DNA from: Bacillus zhangzhouensis
GTDB taxonomy: Bacteria; Bacillota; Bacilli; Bacillales; Bacillaceae
Direction of reading: 5' to 3'
NCBI GenBank assembly: GCA_025809375.1
Contig: CP099514.1
Span: 2,294,001-2,358,000, forward strand
Length of the DNA stretch: 64,000 nt
The notes under the pieces are model-generated. The model did not search any database. It was not told where the DNA came from and worked only from the letters and a program-made list of their open reading frames with translations. Below, one piece after another: positions 1 through 8,810 of this stretch. Position 1 is the stretch's first letter; every line of letters begins with the position of its first letter. A program made the translations under genes and the position numbers.

Positions 1-1586
1 ATTGTAGAAACAACACCTCTATGAATCACGACTGGACGATGGTGCTTTCCATCTTCTCCAATATATGTGAGATCGAAGCGTTCTGGAAGTAAGAAATCAA
101 GCTGTACAGTGGATAATGTCTCTTCTTTTCCAAGAGCTGTCCTCACTTGTACATCAAGTTTCGGACCATAAAATGCCGCTTCGCCTTCCGCTTCATAATA
201 GTCGTGACCAAGCTCGTCCATTGCATCCTTCAGCATCGATTGTGCTTTATTCCACATCGCATCATCATCGAAATACTTCTCAGTATCTTCTGGATCACGG
301 TAAGATAAGCGGAATGTGTAGTCATTCAAGCCAAAGTCTTGATACACTTCTTCAATTAAGCGAACTGTACGGATGAACTCGTCTTTGATTTGATCTGGAC
401 GAACAAAGATGTGTGCATCGTTTAATGTCATACCGCGAACACGCTGAAGGCCGGATAACGCACCTGACATTTCATAGCGGTGCATTGTACCAAGCTCTGC
501 AATACGAATTGGCAATTCACGGTAGCTGTGCAGCTCGTTTTTGTAAATCATCATATGGTGCGGACAGTTCATCGGACGAAGAACAAGATCTTCGTTGTCC
601 ATTTCCATCACTGGGAACATGTCTTCTTGATAATGCGCCCAGTGTCCTGATGTTTTATACAGTTCAACACTTGCAAGAACTGGTGTATACACATGCTCAT
701 AGCCAAGACGCACTTCTTTATCGACAATGTAACGCTCAATGACGCGGCGGATCGTTGCGCCTTTTGGCAACCAAAGCGGAAGTCCTTGACCAACCTTTTG
801 GGAATGCGCAAACAGCTTCAGCTCTTTTCCAAGCTTACGGTGATCACGTTCTTTCGCTTCTTCAAGCAGACGTAAATGTTCCTTTAAATCTTCTTTGCTG
901 AAGAAAGCTGTTCCATAAATACGCTGAAGCATTTGGTTGTTACTGTCACCTCTCCAGTATGCACCTGCAAGGCTTAACAGTTTAAACTCTTTGATTTTTC
1001 CTGTAGACGGCAAGTGAATCCCGCGGCAGAGGTCAAAGAATTCACCCTGCTCATAAATCGTCACAGTTTCACCTTCTGGAATCGCCTCTAACAGTTCAAG
1101 TTTCAATTCATCACCAATCGCTTCAAAGCGCTTTTTCGCTTCTTCTCTTGATACTTCAATTCGCTCAATTGGCAGATTGCTGTTAATGATTTTCCTCATT
1201 TCTTTTTCAATCTTTGGTAAGTCTTCAGGTGTGATAGCAACATCGATGTCCACATCGTAGTAGAAGCCATTTTCGATGACAGGACCGACACCAAACTGAA
1301 CGTGATGCTCTTTTCCATAAAGACGTTTAATCGCCTGTGCTAGCAAATGTGCTGTACTGTGGCGCATAATGTCGAGTGCTTCTTCACTTTTATCTGTGAT
1401 GATCTCGATTGTCCCGCTTTCTAACAGCGGCGTACGAAGATCTATTTCTTTACCGTTCAATTTACCGGCAAGTGCTTTTTTCTTTAGGCCCGGGCTAATT
1501 GATGCCGCGATGTCTTCTGTTGTAGCTGTTTTGTCAAACTCCTTGACTGCTCCATCTGGAAATGTAAGTTGAATGTGTTCTGACAT
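1..1586 (-). CDS. thrS: Threonyl-tRNA synthetase, 3' end cut by window
   Basis: Class II aminoacyl-tRNA synthetase that charges tRNA-Thr in the cytosol. The frame is open from the window edge to an ATG at 1584-1586, preceded by AGGAG at 1596-1600, giving about 528 visible codons. The usual family length is near 640, so roughly the last 110 residues (the anticodon-binding domain) lie outside the window. The protein starts [12 protein letters not shown], the typical N-terminal TGS domain start, and near the edge shows [15 protein letters not shown], characteristic of the ThrS catalytic core. A T-box leader lies directly upstream, so expression should respond to uncharged tRNA-Thr. B. subtilis also has a second enzyme, ThrZ; the position next to ytxC and dnaI supports thrS. 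Confidence 0.97.
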   Translation of the reverse strand, partial: MSEHIQLTFPDGAVKEFDKTATTEDIAASISPGLKKKALAGKLNGKEIDLRTPLLESGTIEIITDKSEEALDIMRHSTAHLLAQAIKRLYGKEHHVQFGVGPVIENGFYYDVDIDVAITPEDLPKIEKEMRKIINSNLPIERIEVSREEAKKRFEAIGDELKLELLEAIPEGETVTIYEQGEFFDLCRGIHLPSTGKIKEFKLLSLAGAYWRGDSNNQMLQRIYGTAFFSKEDLKEHLRLLEEAKERDHRKLGKELKLFAHSQKVGQGLPLWLPKGATIRRVIERYIVDKEVRLGYEHVYTPVLASVELYKTSGHWAHYQEDMFPVMEMDNEDLVLRPMNCPHHMMIYKNELHSYRELPIRIAELGTMHRYEMSGALSGLQRVRGMTLNDAHIFVRPDQIKDEFIRTVRLIEEVYQDFGLNDYTFRLSYRDPEDTEKYFDDDAMWNKAQSMLKDAMDELGHDYYEAEGEAAFYGPKLDVQVRTALGKEETLSTVQLDFLLPERFDLTYIGEDGKHHRPVVIHRGVVST

Positions 1587-1589
1587 CTT

Positions 1590-1890
1590 TGGTCACTCCT
1601 TTTTTTGGCATTATAAAAACCCCGCCCCCTGGAAAGGGACGAGGTTGAATAAACGGAATCGTGGTTCCACCCTTTTTCCCGTATTTGCAGCTTGCTTTTT
1701 CATAAGCAAATACGGCTTGCGGTTCGATAACGGGAATTCCCGTCAGCCATTACTAAAAAGTTCACAGCTGATGTTCAAAGGTGGTAAAGCAAATGGTCCT
1801 CTGCTAGGAAGCTTTCAGCCGCGGCTTCCCTCTCTTTAAGCGGGTGTTCATTTGTTCATGTCCTTATCAATACGGTCTCTGTATGAAGTT
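1590..1890 (-). promoter_or_regulatory. T-box leader of thrS with its terminator
   Basis: On the minus strand the conserved T-box core AGGGTGGAACCAC lies at 1661-1673. It is followed by a terminator hairpin whose arms are at 1636-1644 and about 1620-1629, with a T run at 1614-1619. The T-box core can pair with the 5' part of the terminator to form an antiterminator. Upstream stems between about 1680 and 1860 would hold the specifier loop. I could not place the Thr specifier codon with certainty. Known mechanism: uncharged tRNA-Thr binds and allows read-through into thrS. Confidence 0.93.
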
Positions 1891-1897
1891 ACACCGT

Positions 1898-1926
1898 ATT
1901 ATAAAACGTTTTTGCATGAAAATCAA
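1898..1926 (-). promoter_or_regulatory. SigA promoter of the thrS leader
   Basis: Minus strand TTGATT at 1921-1926 and TATAAT at 1898-1903 are separated by exactly 17 nt, and the T-box leader starts just downstream. The -35 hexamer covers the ytxC stop codon (1923-1925), so promoter and upstream gene overlap. Confidence 0.85.
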
Positions 1927-2792
1927 GAAAGCTTTTCACTTTTCTTGTTGAAATGAGCATGTACAAATTGTACATTCTGCTCTTGGAAAGAATGAGACGG
2001 GAACACCTCGACCCTTTCTTGAAAAATATTTTGAATGGTTTGCACCATTGAGTGACCTGTATCATTTGTAAATAGGTCAATTTTTTGCGGTGCAATGGAA
2101 ACGAGCGGTGCAATCAGCTGCGAATCAATATACATTGGATGCTCTCTTACAAACTGTCTGTCTATGTATTGTTTTTGATCACGCTCAGAAGCATAGCGAA
2201 ATTCCCAAATCACCAGGCGGTCCTGATGCACAACATGTATTTTTTTGAGCCTAGGCTCTCTTGCCATCACATAGTCTCGAAGCGATTGAATGAAATTTTG
2301 ATACTCTTGCTCCATTTTATATTCTTCAATGGACACTTCAACATAGTCCTTCAGCCTTCTGTCATACTCTGACAGCCTAAATGTCATAAATGAACCAATT
2401 GAAAAAACACCTTGCTGTAAAGAAATCGCCTCAAGTTCCTTTTTTAAAAGGGCTTCTCTTGACGGGTCTTGCTGAATGCCGGGAATATCATCTAAATCCC
2501 CGTTCATGATACTGTGAGCGATGGAAAGAATTTGGTGCTGCTCTTCGGGATCTTTAAATAAATAGGTGTTTTCAAGGATGCTACGCATGCGCTCATTTTC
2601 TTTGCATTCCAAAAAAAAGTGAACCAATAATGGCCGCACAATGTGCTCAAGTGCTTCTTCTGATTCCTTCGCCTCTATGAGAAGCCTGTCTTTCCCTTGT
2701 TGAATGGACATGTGATGCCGACTGTCCAAGTGTTCAGCAAGATGTAAAAAAGCGGCGGTATCATATTCATCTTCAAAGATTATTTCAAGCAT
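1923..2792 (-). CDS. ytxC: YtxC family sporulation protein
   Basis: A protein of 289 residues starting MLEIIFEDEYDTA. Length, sequence character and position between thrS and ytxB match the YtxC family, annotated as a putative sporulation protein of unknown mechanism. No signal peptide or membrane segment is evident; it is charged and helix-rich, so probably cytosolic. The start is the ATG at 2790-2792 with a strong AGGGGGGA Shine-Dalgarno; a GTG seven codons upstream is in frame but has no ribosome site. It is the last gene of the nrdR-dnaB-dnaI-ytxB-ytxC run, and its end overlaps the thrS promoter. Confidence 0.85.
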   Translation of the reverse strand: MLEIIFEDEYDTAAFLHLAEHLDSRHHMSIQQGKDRLLIEAKESEEALEHIVRPLLVHFFLECKENERMRSILENTYLFKDPEEQHQILSIAHSIMNGDLDDIPGIQQDPSREALLKKELEAISLQQGVFSIGSFMTFRLSEYDRRLKDYVEVSIEEYKMEQEYQNFIQSLRDYVMAREPRLKKIHVVHQDRLVIWEFRYASERDQKQYIDRQFVREHPMYIDSQLIAPLVSIAPQKIDLFTNDTGHSMVQTIQNIFQERVEVFPSHSFQEQNVQFVHAHFNKKSEKLS

Positions 2793-2854
2793 GTTTGTCC
2801 CCCCTAACGACACATCTGTTACATATATATGGGGGGAACATAAAAAATAGACGC

Positions 2855-3493
2855 CTAAAATAAATCAGGCATCTTTCTTTTTAAAATGAGTGGAACGGAG
2901 ATAAAGATCAAATAAATCAAACAAACAACCACTAAAGCAGCATAATTGCCGCTGACAAAGCTTGAGCCAAGAACATTTAACGCAATTGTACCCGGCATTA
3001 AGCCTAAAAAGGTAGCTGCCACAAATGCACGATAGTTTGCACGTGAAGCGGCTGCCGCATAGCTGACAAAATCAAAATGAATCGGTGCAATACGCAATAA
3101 CAAAATATAAAGAAATCCATGCTCCTGAATGCGGGACGTCACCGCTTTCAGCTTTCGGCTGTTTGATTCCGTTTCCTTCTTTTTTACATGAAAGGTTGAA
3201 GCAATCAGAAAGGAGCCTGTTGCCCCAGCTGTAGCCCCAATGAGGGCATAAATTGTCCCAAGGACACTGCCGAATGCCAAACCTGCTGCCAGCGAAAAGA
3301 CCGTAATCGGGACGAGAACAAACGGACGAAAAAGAGATAAGAAAAGAAAAACAAAGGGAGACAGCATCCCAAATTGAAGCACCCAATTCTTCACATCTTT
3401 CGGCGTCAGCTGAAGATGCTGTTTAATCAGCCACCACAGCGCAGCAGCAAGTATGCCAATCACAAGAAAAAGCAGCCATTTTCTTTTGTTCAC
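2855..3493 (-). CDS. ytxB: TVP38/TMEM64 (DedA-like, VTT domain) membrane protein
   Basis: An integral membrane protein of 212 residues. There is a hydrophobic segment near residues 5-22, then the VTT-type core with a glycine- and alanine-rich stretch (LAAGLAFGS, IGATAGATGS) and three more hydrophobic segments, ending in a short basic tail. Members of this superfamily are thought to move lipids across the bilayer; the substrate here is unknown. The start is GTG at 3491-3493 with GGAGGAG eight bases upstream. A closer ATG would give only a two-codon frame (ATG AAG TGA). It lies in the replication gene cluster, 34 bases after dnaI, probably co-transcribed. Confidence 0.85.
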   Translation of the reverse strand: MNKRKWLLFLVIGILAAALWWLIKQHLQLTPKDVKNWVLQFGMLSPFVFLFLSLFRPFVLVPITVFSLAAGLAFGSVLGTIYALIGATAGATGSFLIASTFHVKKKETESNSRKLKAVTSRIQEHGFLYILLLRIAPIHFDFVSYAAAASRANYRAFVAATFLGLMPGTIALNVLGSSFVSGNYAALVVVCLIYLIFISVPLILKRKMPDLF

Positions 3494-3526
3494 TTCATTT
3501 GCTCCTCCTTCAGGTGATAGACGTTT

Positions 3527-4456
3527 TTATAAATGACGGCGGTTTTCTCCTTCGAGCAAGACGGGTTCTGCTAAATAGAGAATCCGTTCCATTAAACGAG
3601 CGGCTTTGACCTCTTCTTTTTCCCCCCGCTGTGAGTACGTAAAGTGATGCTTCAGCTCACTTGGTGAAAAATTAGAAGAGAAGAATGTAGGAAGCTGCTC
3701 TGCCATACGGTATTGCAAGATCGTACCAAGCAGTTCATCACGCACCCAGCTTGTCATTGATTCTGCCCCAATATCATCAAGCATTAAAATAGGCGTGGAT
3801 TTAACCATATTCAGCTTTTCTTCTAGTGTATGATCGGCTAACGAATTTTTTAACTCTCTCACAAATTCAGGCACGTAAACAAGGAGAGATGGGTATTCTT
3901 TCTCCGCTAGCTGCTGCGCAATGGCTGCCAGAATATACGTTTTTCCTACTCCAAACTTTCCGTATAAATACAAGCCTTTTCCTTTTCCAGTCTCATCATA
4001 GCTTTGGAGGAATTGCCCTACTTTTTGAATGACCTCTTGTCTTCCCACAACGTTCAAGTCAGTGAACGTCGCTTGAAGAACATTTTGCGGAATATACATG
4101 CTTTTCATCAGTTCTTGCTGTTTTTTCTGTCTATCGAGCCGCAGCTTGACTGGACAAGGGGAATATTCAATATCAATACTCTGACCTTTGATCACAAGCT
4201 TCGGATGATACCCATCTAAAATGGCATTGACGTTTTCGTCATCTAAGCAATAAGAGCAGCCCTTCGACTGCTGCACATATTCAAAGAGCCGGTTCAAGCT
4301 GCGATTGATCATGTCTTCATGTATCTCTTCTTGATGCTTCTGTAAAAAAGACTTCACATCTTCATCTGATAGCACACTTTCTTTAATCTGATTGTATCTC
4401 ACGCGAAAATCTACTCGTCCTTTTAGCTGTTCAAATGAACGACCGATCGGTTTCAT
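3527..4456 (-). CDS. dnaI: Primosomal protein DnaI, helicase loader ATPase
   Basis: Loads the replicative helicase at the origin and at restarting forks, together with DnaB and DnaD. The 309 residues match the family length. The N-terminal helicase-binding domain keeps the zinc ligands C67, C70, H84 and C101. The C-terminal AAA+ domain has Walker A GKFGVGKT at 165-172 and Walker B ILMLDDIG near 224-231. The ATG at 4454-4456 follows a GAGGTGAG site and lies 16 bases after dnaB, so translation is likely coupled. Confidence 0.96.
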   Translation of the reverse strand: MKPIGRSFEQLKGRVDFRVRYNQIKESVLSDEDVKSFLQKHQEEIHEDMINRSLNRLFEYVQQSKGCSYCLDDENVNAILDGYHPKLVIKGQSIDIEYSPCPVKLRLDRQKKQQELMKSMYIPQNVLQATFTDLNVVGRQEVIQKVGQFLQSYDETGKGKGLYLYGKFGVGKTYILAAIAQQLAEKEYPSLLVYVPEFVRELKNSLADHTLEEKLNMVKSTPILMLDDIGAESMTSWVRDELLGTILQYRMAEQLPTFFSSNFSPSELKHHFTYSQRGEKEEVKAARLMERILYLAEPVLLEGENRRHL

Positions 4457-4472
4457 CCCATCTCACCTCACC

Positions 4473-5897
4473 TTAATGTGCATTGTACTTTTTCATATTT
4501 TTAAACTGATCTAACAGTTTTTCTTTTTCTCGTTCGAGGTCTTCTGTAGACAGATTGTTCGTTTGCTCTTTTGCCGTCTGTTCTTTTGTTTCAGTTTCTT
4601 TCATCCAATCAGGCAGTTTCTCTTCCCTGACGACTTTTCCTGAACCATATGTGCTGCGCTGATTTTTCTGCTGCGCCCACTCTGTCATTTGTCTGTTCTC
4701 TTCTTTGGCAATTTTCATGGCCGCAGCGACGGTTTTGATTTTCTTTCTCACCCAATGAGCGGCGATTTTTTGCATATATGTTTTCGACAGCTTCATATCT
4801 GTTTTGAGTAAAGTATAGTAGATGAGAACATTCATGACACCTGGCTCTAGCTGCTGCTCGAGCATGATATCTTCGACAATTCTTAAATCGGCATACGTTG
4901 GCTCAATGCCGTCTGCCATGTCTTTTAGCAGCTCTCTAGGCGAAATATGATCCAGCTTTTCAATCAATTTTGCATCTGGAGTATCCGCTGCCGCCGTCTT
5001 TGAAGCATCTTGTCGCAAGTGTCTTGGCTGTTTTTGATCAATCAGTTTTGGCTGTTCGCCTCTGTATTCAATTTGGTACCAGTCTCTTGCTGCTTTTCTC
5101 AGCTCTTCTGTTGAGATCATTTGATCCGAACCGCATGCACCTGCTACAATATTTTGCATTTGAAGCGGGGTGATGCCGTATACAACAGCTAACTTCTTAA
5201 TTGTTTCTTTTACCTGCTTTGTCAAAGCCTTTCTTGGAATCATCATGTCAGACATACCCGCTAATAATAGATCGAAATCAAAGGATTCGTCTGAGAGCGG
5301 TGCCGGCTGACTCGATCCAACGGTCACATATTCATAGCCTTGATCAAGCGATGACGCCTGATGAATTTCTTCTGTCATCTTGCGCTCGCCTGGCTGCAAT
5401 ACGTGAAAAACTTCTTCAAACGACCGTGAAATATTCTTTGCTTCTGCAGGAACACCTGGATAAGAGAAATAATCGCGAAGCTGCATATATTTTGCTTTCT
5501 CTACACGATGGTAAAGCAGGACATTTAGCATACCATCTTGGAAAAATTCATCCGGTCTTAGCGGCGGTACAAGCTCATATGTAAACAGTCTGCCTTCTTC
5601 CGTTTCCTGTTCATATGTGCGGAGTAAACCGATCGCTTCAAGCTTTAAACGTTCCTCAAAAATATCATTTAAATTCGTCTGCAACATGACCATGAGCTGC
5701 CGATGAGGTGCAGGTTTCCCCCACAAACGATTTTGCTCCAGCTCTCCCCACAGCGTCATGTATAAGCTGAAGGCGGACATGCCAATAAGCGGCTGATATA
5801 AAAGAGTGATGAGCTGTCTATCGATGTCACCGAGCAATGAAGCGCTTTTGACGACATACGGATCGACGGCTAGCACTTCCTTCCAATGCTCTGTCAT
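4473..5897 (-). CDS. dnaB: Replication initiation and membrane attachment protein DnaB
   Basis: The Gram-positive DnaB co-loader (not the helicase) acts with DnaD and DnaI at oriC. The protein has 474 residues and starts MTEHWKEVLAVDPYVVKS. The first part is the structured N-terminal domain (DIDRQLITLLYQPLIG, FSLYMTLWGELE); the C-terminal part carries the DnaB/DnaD DDBH2 type region and a lysine-rich tail. The start is the ATG at 5895-5897 with GGGGAGG eight bases upstream; a further in-frame ATG 12 codons upstream lacks a site. A terminator-like hairpin separates it from nrdR, so dnaB may have its own promoter or rely on read-through. Confidence 0.95.
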   Translation of the reverse strand: MTEHWKEVLAVDPYVVKSASLLGDIDRQLITLLYQPLIGMSAFSLYMTLWGELEQNRLWGKPAPHRQLMVMLQTNLNDIFEERLKLEAIGLLRTYEQETEEGRLFTYELVPPLRPDEFFQDGMLNVLLYHRVEKAKYMQLRDYFSYPGVPAEAKNISRSFEEVFHVLQPGERKMTEEIHQASSLDQGYEYVTVGSSQPAPLSDESFDFDLLLAGMSDMMIPRKALTKQVKETIKKLAVVYGITPLQMQNIVAGACGSDQMISTEELRKAARDWYQIEYRGEQPKLIDQKQPRHLRQDASKTAAADTPDAKLIEKLDHISPRELLKDMADGIEPTYADLRIVEDIMLEQQLEPGVMNVLIYYTLLKTDMKLSKTYMQKIAAHWVRKKIKTVAAAMKIAKEENRQMTEWAQQKNQRSTYGSGKVVREEKLPDWMKETETKEQTAKEQTNNLSTEDLEREKEKLLDQFKNMKKYNAH

Positions 5898-5968
5898 ATG
5901 CTGATCCTCCCCATGAATTGCGATTGTTTCCATTGTACACTCTTTTTGCGTTTTACGCTTTACGCAGG

Positions 5969-6000
5969 AAAAAGAGCATGAAGAATCTTCAGCTCTTTTT
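5969..6000 (-). terminator. Hairpin between nrdR and dnaB, intrinsic terminator or attenuator
   Basis: On the minus strand arms AAAAAGAGC and GCTCTTTTT enclose a second pairing GAAGA/TCTTC, ending in a T run. It overlaps the nrdR stop codon (5999-6001). It lies inside what is usually drawn as one operon, so it may only trim transcription. Confidence 0.7.
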
Positions 6001-6457
6001 AGCGTTCTTTCTTTAGTAAATCTTTTAATTCATCAATAAAGACATTGATATCTTTAAACTGCCGGTAAACTGAGGCAAACCTAACGTAAGACACTTCATC
6101 AATTTTCGCCAGCTCGTCCATCACCATTTCACCTACAAGCTCGCTTTTCACTTCTGACATGCCTTGATTGCGCAGTTCTTTTTCGATATTAAAGCAGACA
6201 TCCTCCAGCTGCTTTAATGCGACAGGACGCTTTTCACACGCTTTGATGAGTCCTCTCAGCATCTTTTCCCGGCTGAATTCTTCTCGAATCCCTTCTTTTT
6301 TCACCACAATCAGCGGTAATTCTTCTAATTTTTCAAACGTCGTAAAGCGATACTGGCAACTTTCGCACTCTCTTCTACGACGGATGGATTTCCCCTCATC
6401 TACTGGTCTTGAATCAAGCACCCTTGTGCCAAGGTGCTGACATGTGGGACATTTCAT
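5999..6457 (-). CDS. nrdR: Transcriptional repressor NrdR (zinc ribbon plus ATP-cone)
   Basis: Represses ribonucleotide reductase genes when its ATP-cone binds dATP/ATP. The 152 residues are the typical length. A four-cysteine zinc ribbon (CPTC at 3-6 and CESC near 31-34) is followed by the basic RSIRRRRE-type stretch and the ATP-cone domain (residues about 48-140). The start ATG 6455-6457 lies four bases after the stop of the unnamed upstream gene, with GGAG inside that gene's end, which suggests translational coupling. It heads the replication cluster, linking nucleotide supply and initiation. Confidence 0.96.
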   Translation of the reverse strand: MKCPTCQHLGTRVLDSRPVDEGKSIRRRRECESCQYRFTTFEKLEELPLIVVKKEGIREEFSREKMLRGLIKACEKRPVALKQLEDVCFNIEKELRNQGMSEVKSELVGEMVMDELAKIDEVSYVRFASVYRQFKDINVFIDELKDLLKKER

Positions 6458-6461
6458 TTCA

Positions 6462-6848
6462 TCAGCTCCGATCTATTCTTGGAAGTTGTTTGTCTAGTTC
6501 ATCATAAAGGGATACAACGGTCTTCTGACTATAGCCGAAATCTGTTGGCAGGGCCGTTTCTGTTGTCACAATTAAATCGACAGCTGTTTCAAAAGGACGA
6601 ATTGAAATGACAGTCGCCACGAGAAAGGCTTTTTTCGGCAATCGTATGTTTGCACTGATTTCACCTCGTTCTGCTGAAACAGATGTCACTTGATAGGAAT
6701 CGTTTCGGGAAAGAATAGCTTCCACCGCTTGAAAAACTTGTGCATTCGTCGACTTGTAGTAATGGCTTCTCAGCTCTGACAATGGATGCTCGTCAGATGT
6801 TTCTGTATGGTTTGACATGAACCGTTTAAACTTTTGTCTTAAAGTCAT
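6462..6848 (-). CDS. Conserved protein of unknown function upstream of nrdR
   Basis: A 128-residue soluble protein with no signal peptide or membrane segment. Start [11 protein letters not shown]; a basic N-terminus is followed by an alpha/beta domain with SYYKST-like and [14 protein letters not shown] segments. The general pattern (strand-rich middle, GYSQKTV then a final helix) loosely recalls DUF1499-type proteins, but I cannot assign it. It ends four bases before nrdR and is probably co-transcribed with it. I do not recall a counterpart between nrdR and speD in B. subtilis, so it may be group-specific or lost there. Confidence 0.75.
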   Translation of the reverse strand: MTLRQKFKRFMSNHTETSDEHPLSELRSHYYKSTNAQVFQAVEAILSRNDSYQVTSVSAERGEISANIRLPKKAFLVATVISIRPFETAVDLIVTTETALPTDFGYSQKTVVSLYDELDKQLPRIDRS

Positions 6849-6888
6849 ACACGTATCCCCTTTGCCATATGCCTCTTTCTTTATTTTA

Positions 6889-6921
6889 TAAAAAAAACCT
6901 TTGTTTTCCTAGAACAAAAGG
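6889..6921 (-). terminator. Intrinsic terminator downstream of speD
   Basis: On the minus strand CCTTT-T-GTT pairs with AACAAAGG (one bulged T) across a short loop, followed by eight T residues. It lies between speD and the unnamed gene. The span 6922-7030 also holds an imperfect repeat around 6985-7025, of unclear role. Confidence 0.7.
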
Positions 6922-7030
6922 ATAGACAAGCTGGAGAATGTTGGATTTTTTATCAAACAAATATAAAAAGGAGCATAACACAAAGGCATTCAATGCTTTT
7001 GGCCAGCTCCCATTGCAATCTTTTTTATGT

Positions 7031-7411
7031 TTACAGTGCTTTGGCTTGTGCCTGTTTTACTTGTACAGGTCCCATGCCTCGAGGAATTTCGATGTTTTCT
7101 CTTGTTTCAGCACCTAATTCATCTCCGATATGATCTGCTGCAATATTCGGATTTAGATCGCCGCAAGTATAAACATCTATGCTCGCATAACCATGTTCAG
7201 GAAAGCTGTGAATTGTTAGATGAGATTCAGAAATAATCACAACTCCACTTACTCCTTGAGGTGCAAATTTGTGAAAAGCAACCTCTCTTACCTCAGCTCC
7301 TGATTTCAAAGCTGCATTTACAAACGTTTTTTCAATAAAATCCATGTCGTTCAGTTTATCACAGTCGCATCCCCATAGCTCGGAGATAACGTGACGTCCG
7401 ATTGTTTCCAT
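7031..7411 (-). CDS. speD: S-adenosylmethionine decarboxylase proenzyme
   Basis: Makes decarboxylated SAM, the aminopropyl donor for spermidine. The protein self-cleaves to give a pyruvoyl group. With the second of two adjacent ATGs as start (METIGRHVI) the length is 126 residues, and the cleavage site is E62-S63 in [13 protein letters not shown], as in the bacterial short class. The second ATG is preferred because GGGGGG lies six bases upstream of it and only three from the first. It appears to have its own promoter and a leader of about 140 nt that can fold in two ways. Confidence 0.96.
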   Translation of the reverse strand: METIGRHVISELWGCDCDKLNDMDFIEKTFVNAALKSGAEVREVAFHKFAPQGVSGVVIISESHLTIHSFPEHGYASIDVYTCGDLNPNIAADHIGDELGAETRENIEIPRGMGPVQVKQAQAKAL

Positions 7412-7550
7412 CATGGACCCCCCTTAAACAAGAATGAAAGAGTGAAGTTCTAAGCAGCCGGACCGGACATATACCACGGGGGAAAGTTAGTCCTAAGAGG
7501 TCCTAACCCTTTAAGTATACCCGAATGAGTCTGCGAACAAGAAGTTCACG
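7412..7550 (-). promoter_or_regulatory. Structured speD leader with alternative folds (candidate riboregulator)
   Basis: The predicted transcript starts near 7550. Its first ten bases (7540-7549) can pair at nine of ten positions with 7442-7451 near the speD ribosome site, closing the whole leader. The same bases can instead form a local six-pair hairpin (7544-7549 with 7533-7538, five-base loop). An internal hairpin at about 7484-7513 uses a doubled TTAGGAC motif (pairing GTTAG/CTAAC, CCT/AGG, AAAG/CTTT). No U-rich terminator is visible, so control, if any, would be at translation. Pairing was judged by eye only. Confidence 0.4.
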
Positions 7551-7556
7551 AAAAAT

Positions 7557-7585
7557 AGTATACTTTGTTTAGACCCATTTTGCAA
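7557..7585 (-). promoter_or_regulatory. Probable SigA promoter of speD
   Basis: Minus strand TTGCAA at 7580-7585 and TATACT at 7557-7562 are 17 nt apart. It lies in the gapB-speD gap (231 bases), indicating speD can be expressed apart from gapB. A second TATACT-like hexamer occurs near 7514-7519 without a good -35. Confidence 0.6.
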
Positions 7586-7645
7586 GCTGTGTTTTTAGTG
7601 AGATGTTCTCTCATTTCTTGAAAAGGAACAATCGTTTTCTTCATT

Positions 7646-8668
7646 TCAAACAGCTGACAGCTCTTTCATCTGTGCGCCGACAAATTTTACAAGATCAACT
7701 ACTCGGCATGAATAACCCCATTCATTGTCATACCATGCAAGGACTTTCACTTTTCTCCCTTCCATTACCATCGTTGTCAGTCCATCCACAACTGCTGAAT
7801 AAGGGTTCGTGTTAAAGTCCGTAGAGACAAGCGGCTCATCTGTGTAATCTAAAACCCCAGTAAGGGATGTTTTAGATGCATTCGAGAAGGCTGCATTTAC
7901 TTCTTCTGCTGTGACATCTTTTTTCAAGTCAACGACAAGATCAACCATCGACACATTGGAAACTGGCACGCGGAGTGCAAGTCCGTGTAATTTCCCTTTC
8001 ATGTGCGGAAGAACTAAAGAAAGCGCTTTAGCGGCACCCGTCGTAGTTGGAATAATGGACTGAGCACATGCTCTTGCCCGGCGCAGATCCTTATGCGGGT
8101 TATCGATATTTTTTTGATCATTTGTATAAGCATGAACTGTTGTCATTAAACCGTTTTCGATGCCAAATTCATCATCTAACAGTTTCACAACTGGTGCTAA
8201 ACAGTTTGTTGTACATGATGCGTTTGAAATAATGACGTGCTTTTCAGGATCAAGATCATCCTCATTGACACCCATCACAATTGTAATATCTTCATTTTTA
8301 CCTGGAGCTGTTAGAATGACTTTTTTTGCTCCGGCATCTATATGGCCCATCGCTTGATCTTTTGCATTAAATTTACCTGTTGCTTCAATGACGATATCAA
8401 TCCCAAGCTCTCCCCATGGAAGCTGCTTTGGGTCTCTATTATTAAGCAAAAGCACTCTTTTGCCATTCACAATCAAGGCGTCATCTTCTGCTGACACATC
8501 ACATTCGTAACGTCCATGATTTGTGTCATATTTAATTAAATGTGCTAGCGTTTCGGCAGGATAGCTTGCGTTCACCGCTACAATTTGAATTTGATCATCA
8601 AGCATTGCTTTTCTGAAGACCATGCGTCCAATTCTGCCAAACCCATTGATCGCTGCTTTTACCTTCAT
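7646..8668 (-). CDS. gapB: Gluconeogenic glyceraldehyde-3-phosphate dehydrogenase GapB (NADP-preferring)
   Basis: Oxidises and reduces glyceraldehyde-3-phosphate in the gluconeogenic direction. The 340 residues show the Rossmann start INGFGRIGR, the catalytic cysteine in SNASCTTNCLAPV near residue 152 and the C-terminal WYDNEWGYS motif. Assignment as GapB rather than GapA rests on sequence (MKVKAAINGFGRIGRMVFRK), on the speD neighbour and on a CcpN-type operator in its promoter. B. subtilis CcpN shuts gapB off on glucose. Confidence 0.95.
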   Translation of the reverse strand: MKVKAAINGFGRIGRMVFRKAMLDDQIQIVAVNASYPAETLAHLIKYDTNHGRYECDVSAEDDALIVNGKRVLLLNNRDPKQLPWGELGIDIVIEATGKFNAKDQAMGHIDAGAKKVILTAPGKNEDITIVMGVNEDDLDPEKHVIISNASCTTNCLAPVVKLLDDEFGIENGLMTTVHAYTNDQKNIDNPHKDLRRARACAQSIIPTTTGAAKALSLVLPHMKGKLHGLALRVPVSNVSMVDLVVDLKKDVTAEEVNAAFSNASKTSLTGVLDYTDEPLVSTDFNTNPYSAVVDGLTTMVMEGRKVKVLAWYDNEWGYSCRVVDLVKFVGAQMKELSAV

Positions 8669-8722
8669 GAACAGGTCACTCCCCTATTATGTGTTATACT
8701 CAATAAATTCATTTATGGAATT

Positions 8723-8751
8723 AGTATATCACATTAGAGTGTAATTGCCAG
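8723..8751 (-). promoter_or_regulatory. gapB promoter with CcpN operator
   Basis: Minus strand CTGGCA (8746-8751), a 17-nt spacer and TATACT (8723-8728). TGTGATATACT at 8723-8733 matches all 11 positions of the CcpN consensus TRTGHYATAYW as I recall it, overlapping the -10 region as in B. subtilis. Confidence 0.8.
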
Positions 8752-8810
8752 TATATAAATGTATATTTTGTAAAAAGGGCTGTTCTTTTCAAAGGAAATA
8801 AGAATAAAGC

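Noticed and set aside
116-1839. Plus-strand open frames across thrS and its leader (for example 116-376, 413-742, 1573-1839)
   Set aside because: They are antisense to thrS and the T-box, lack ribosome sites and have unnatural composition.
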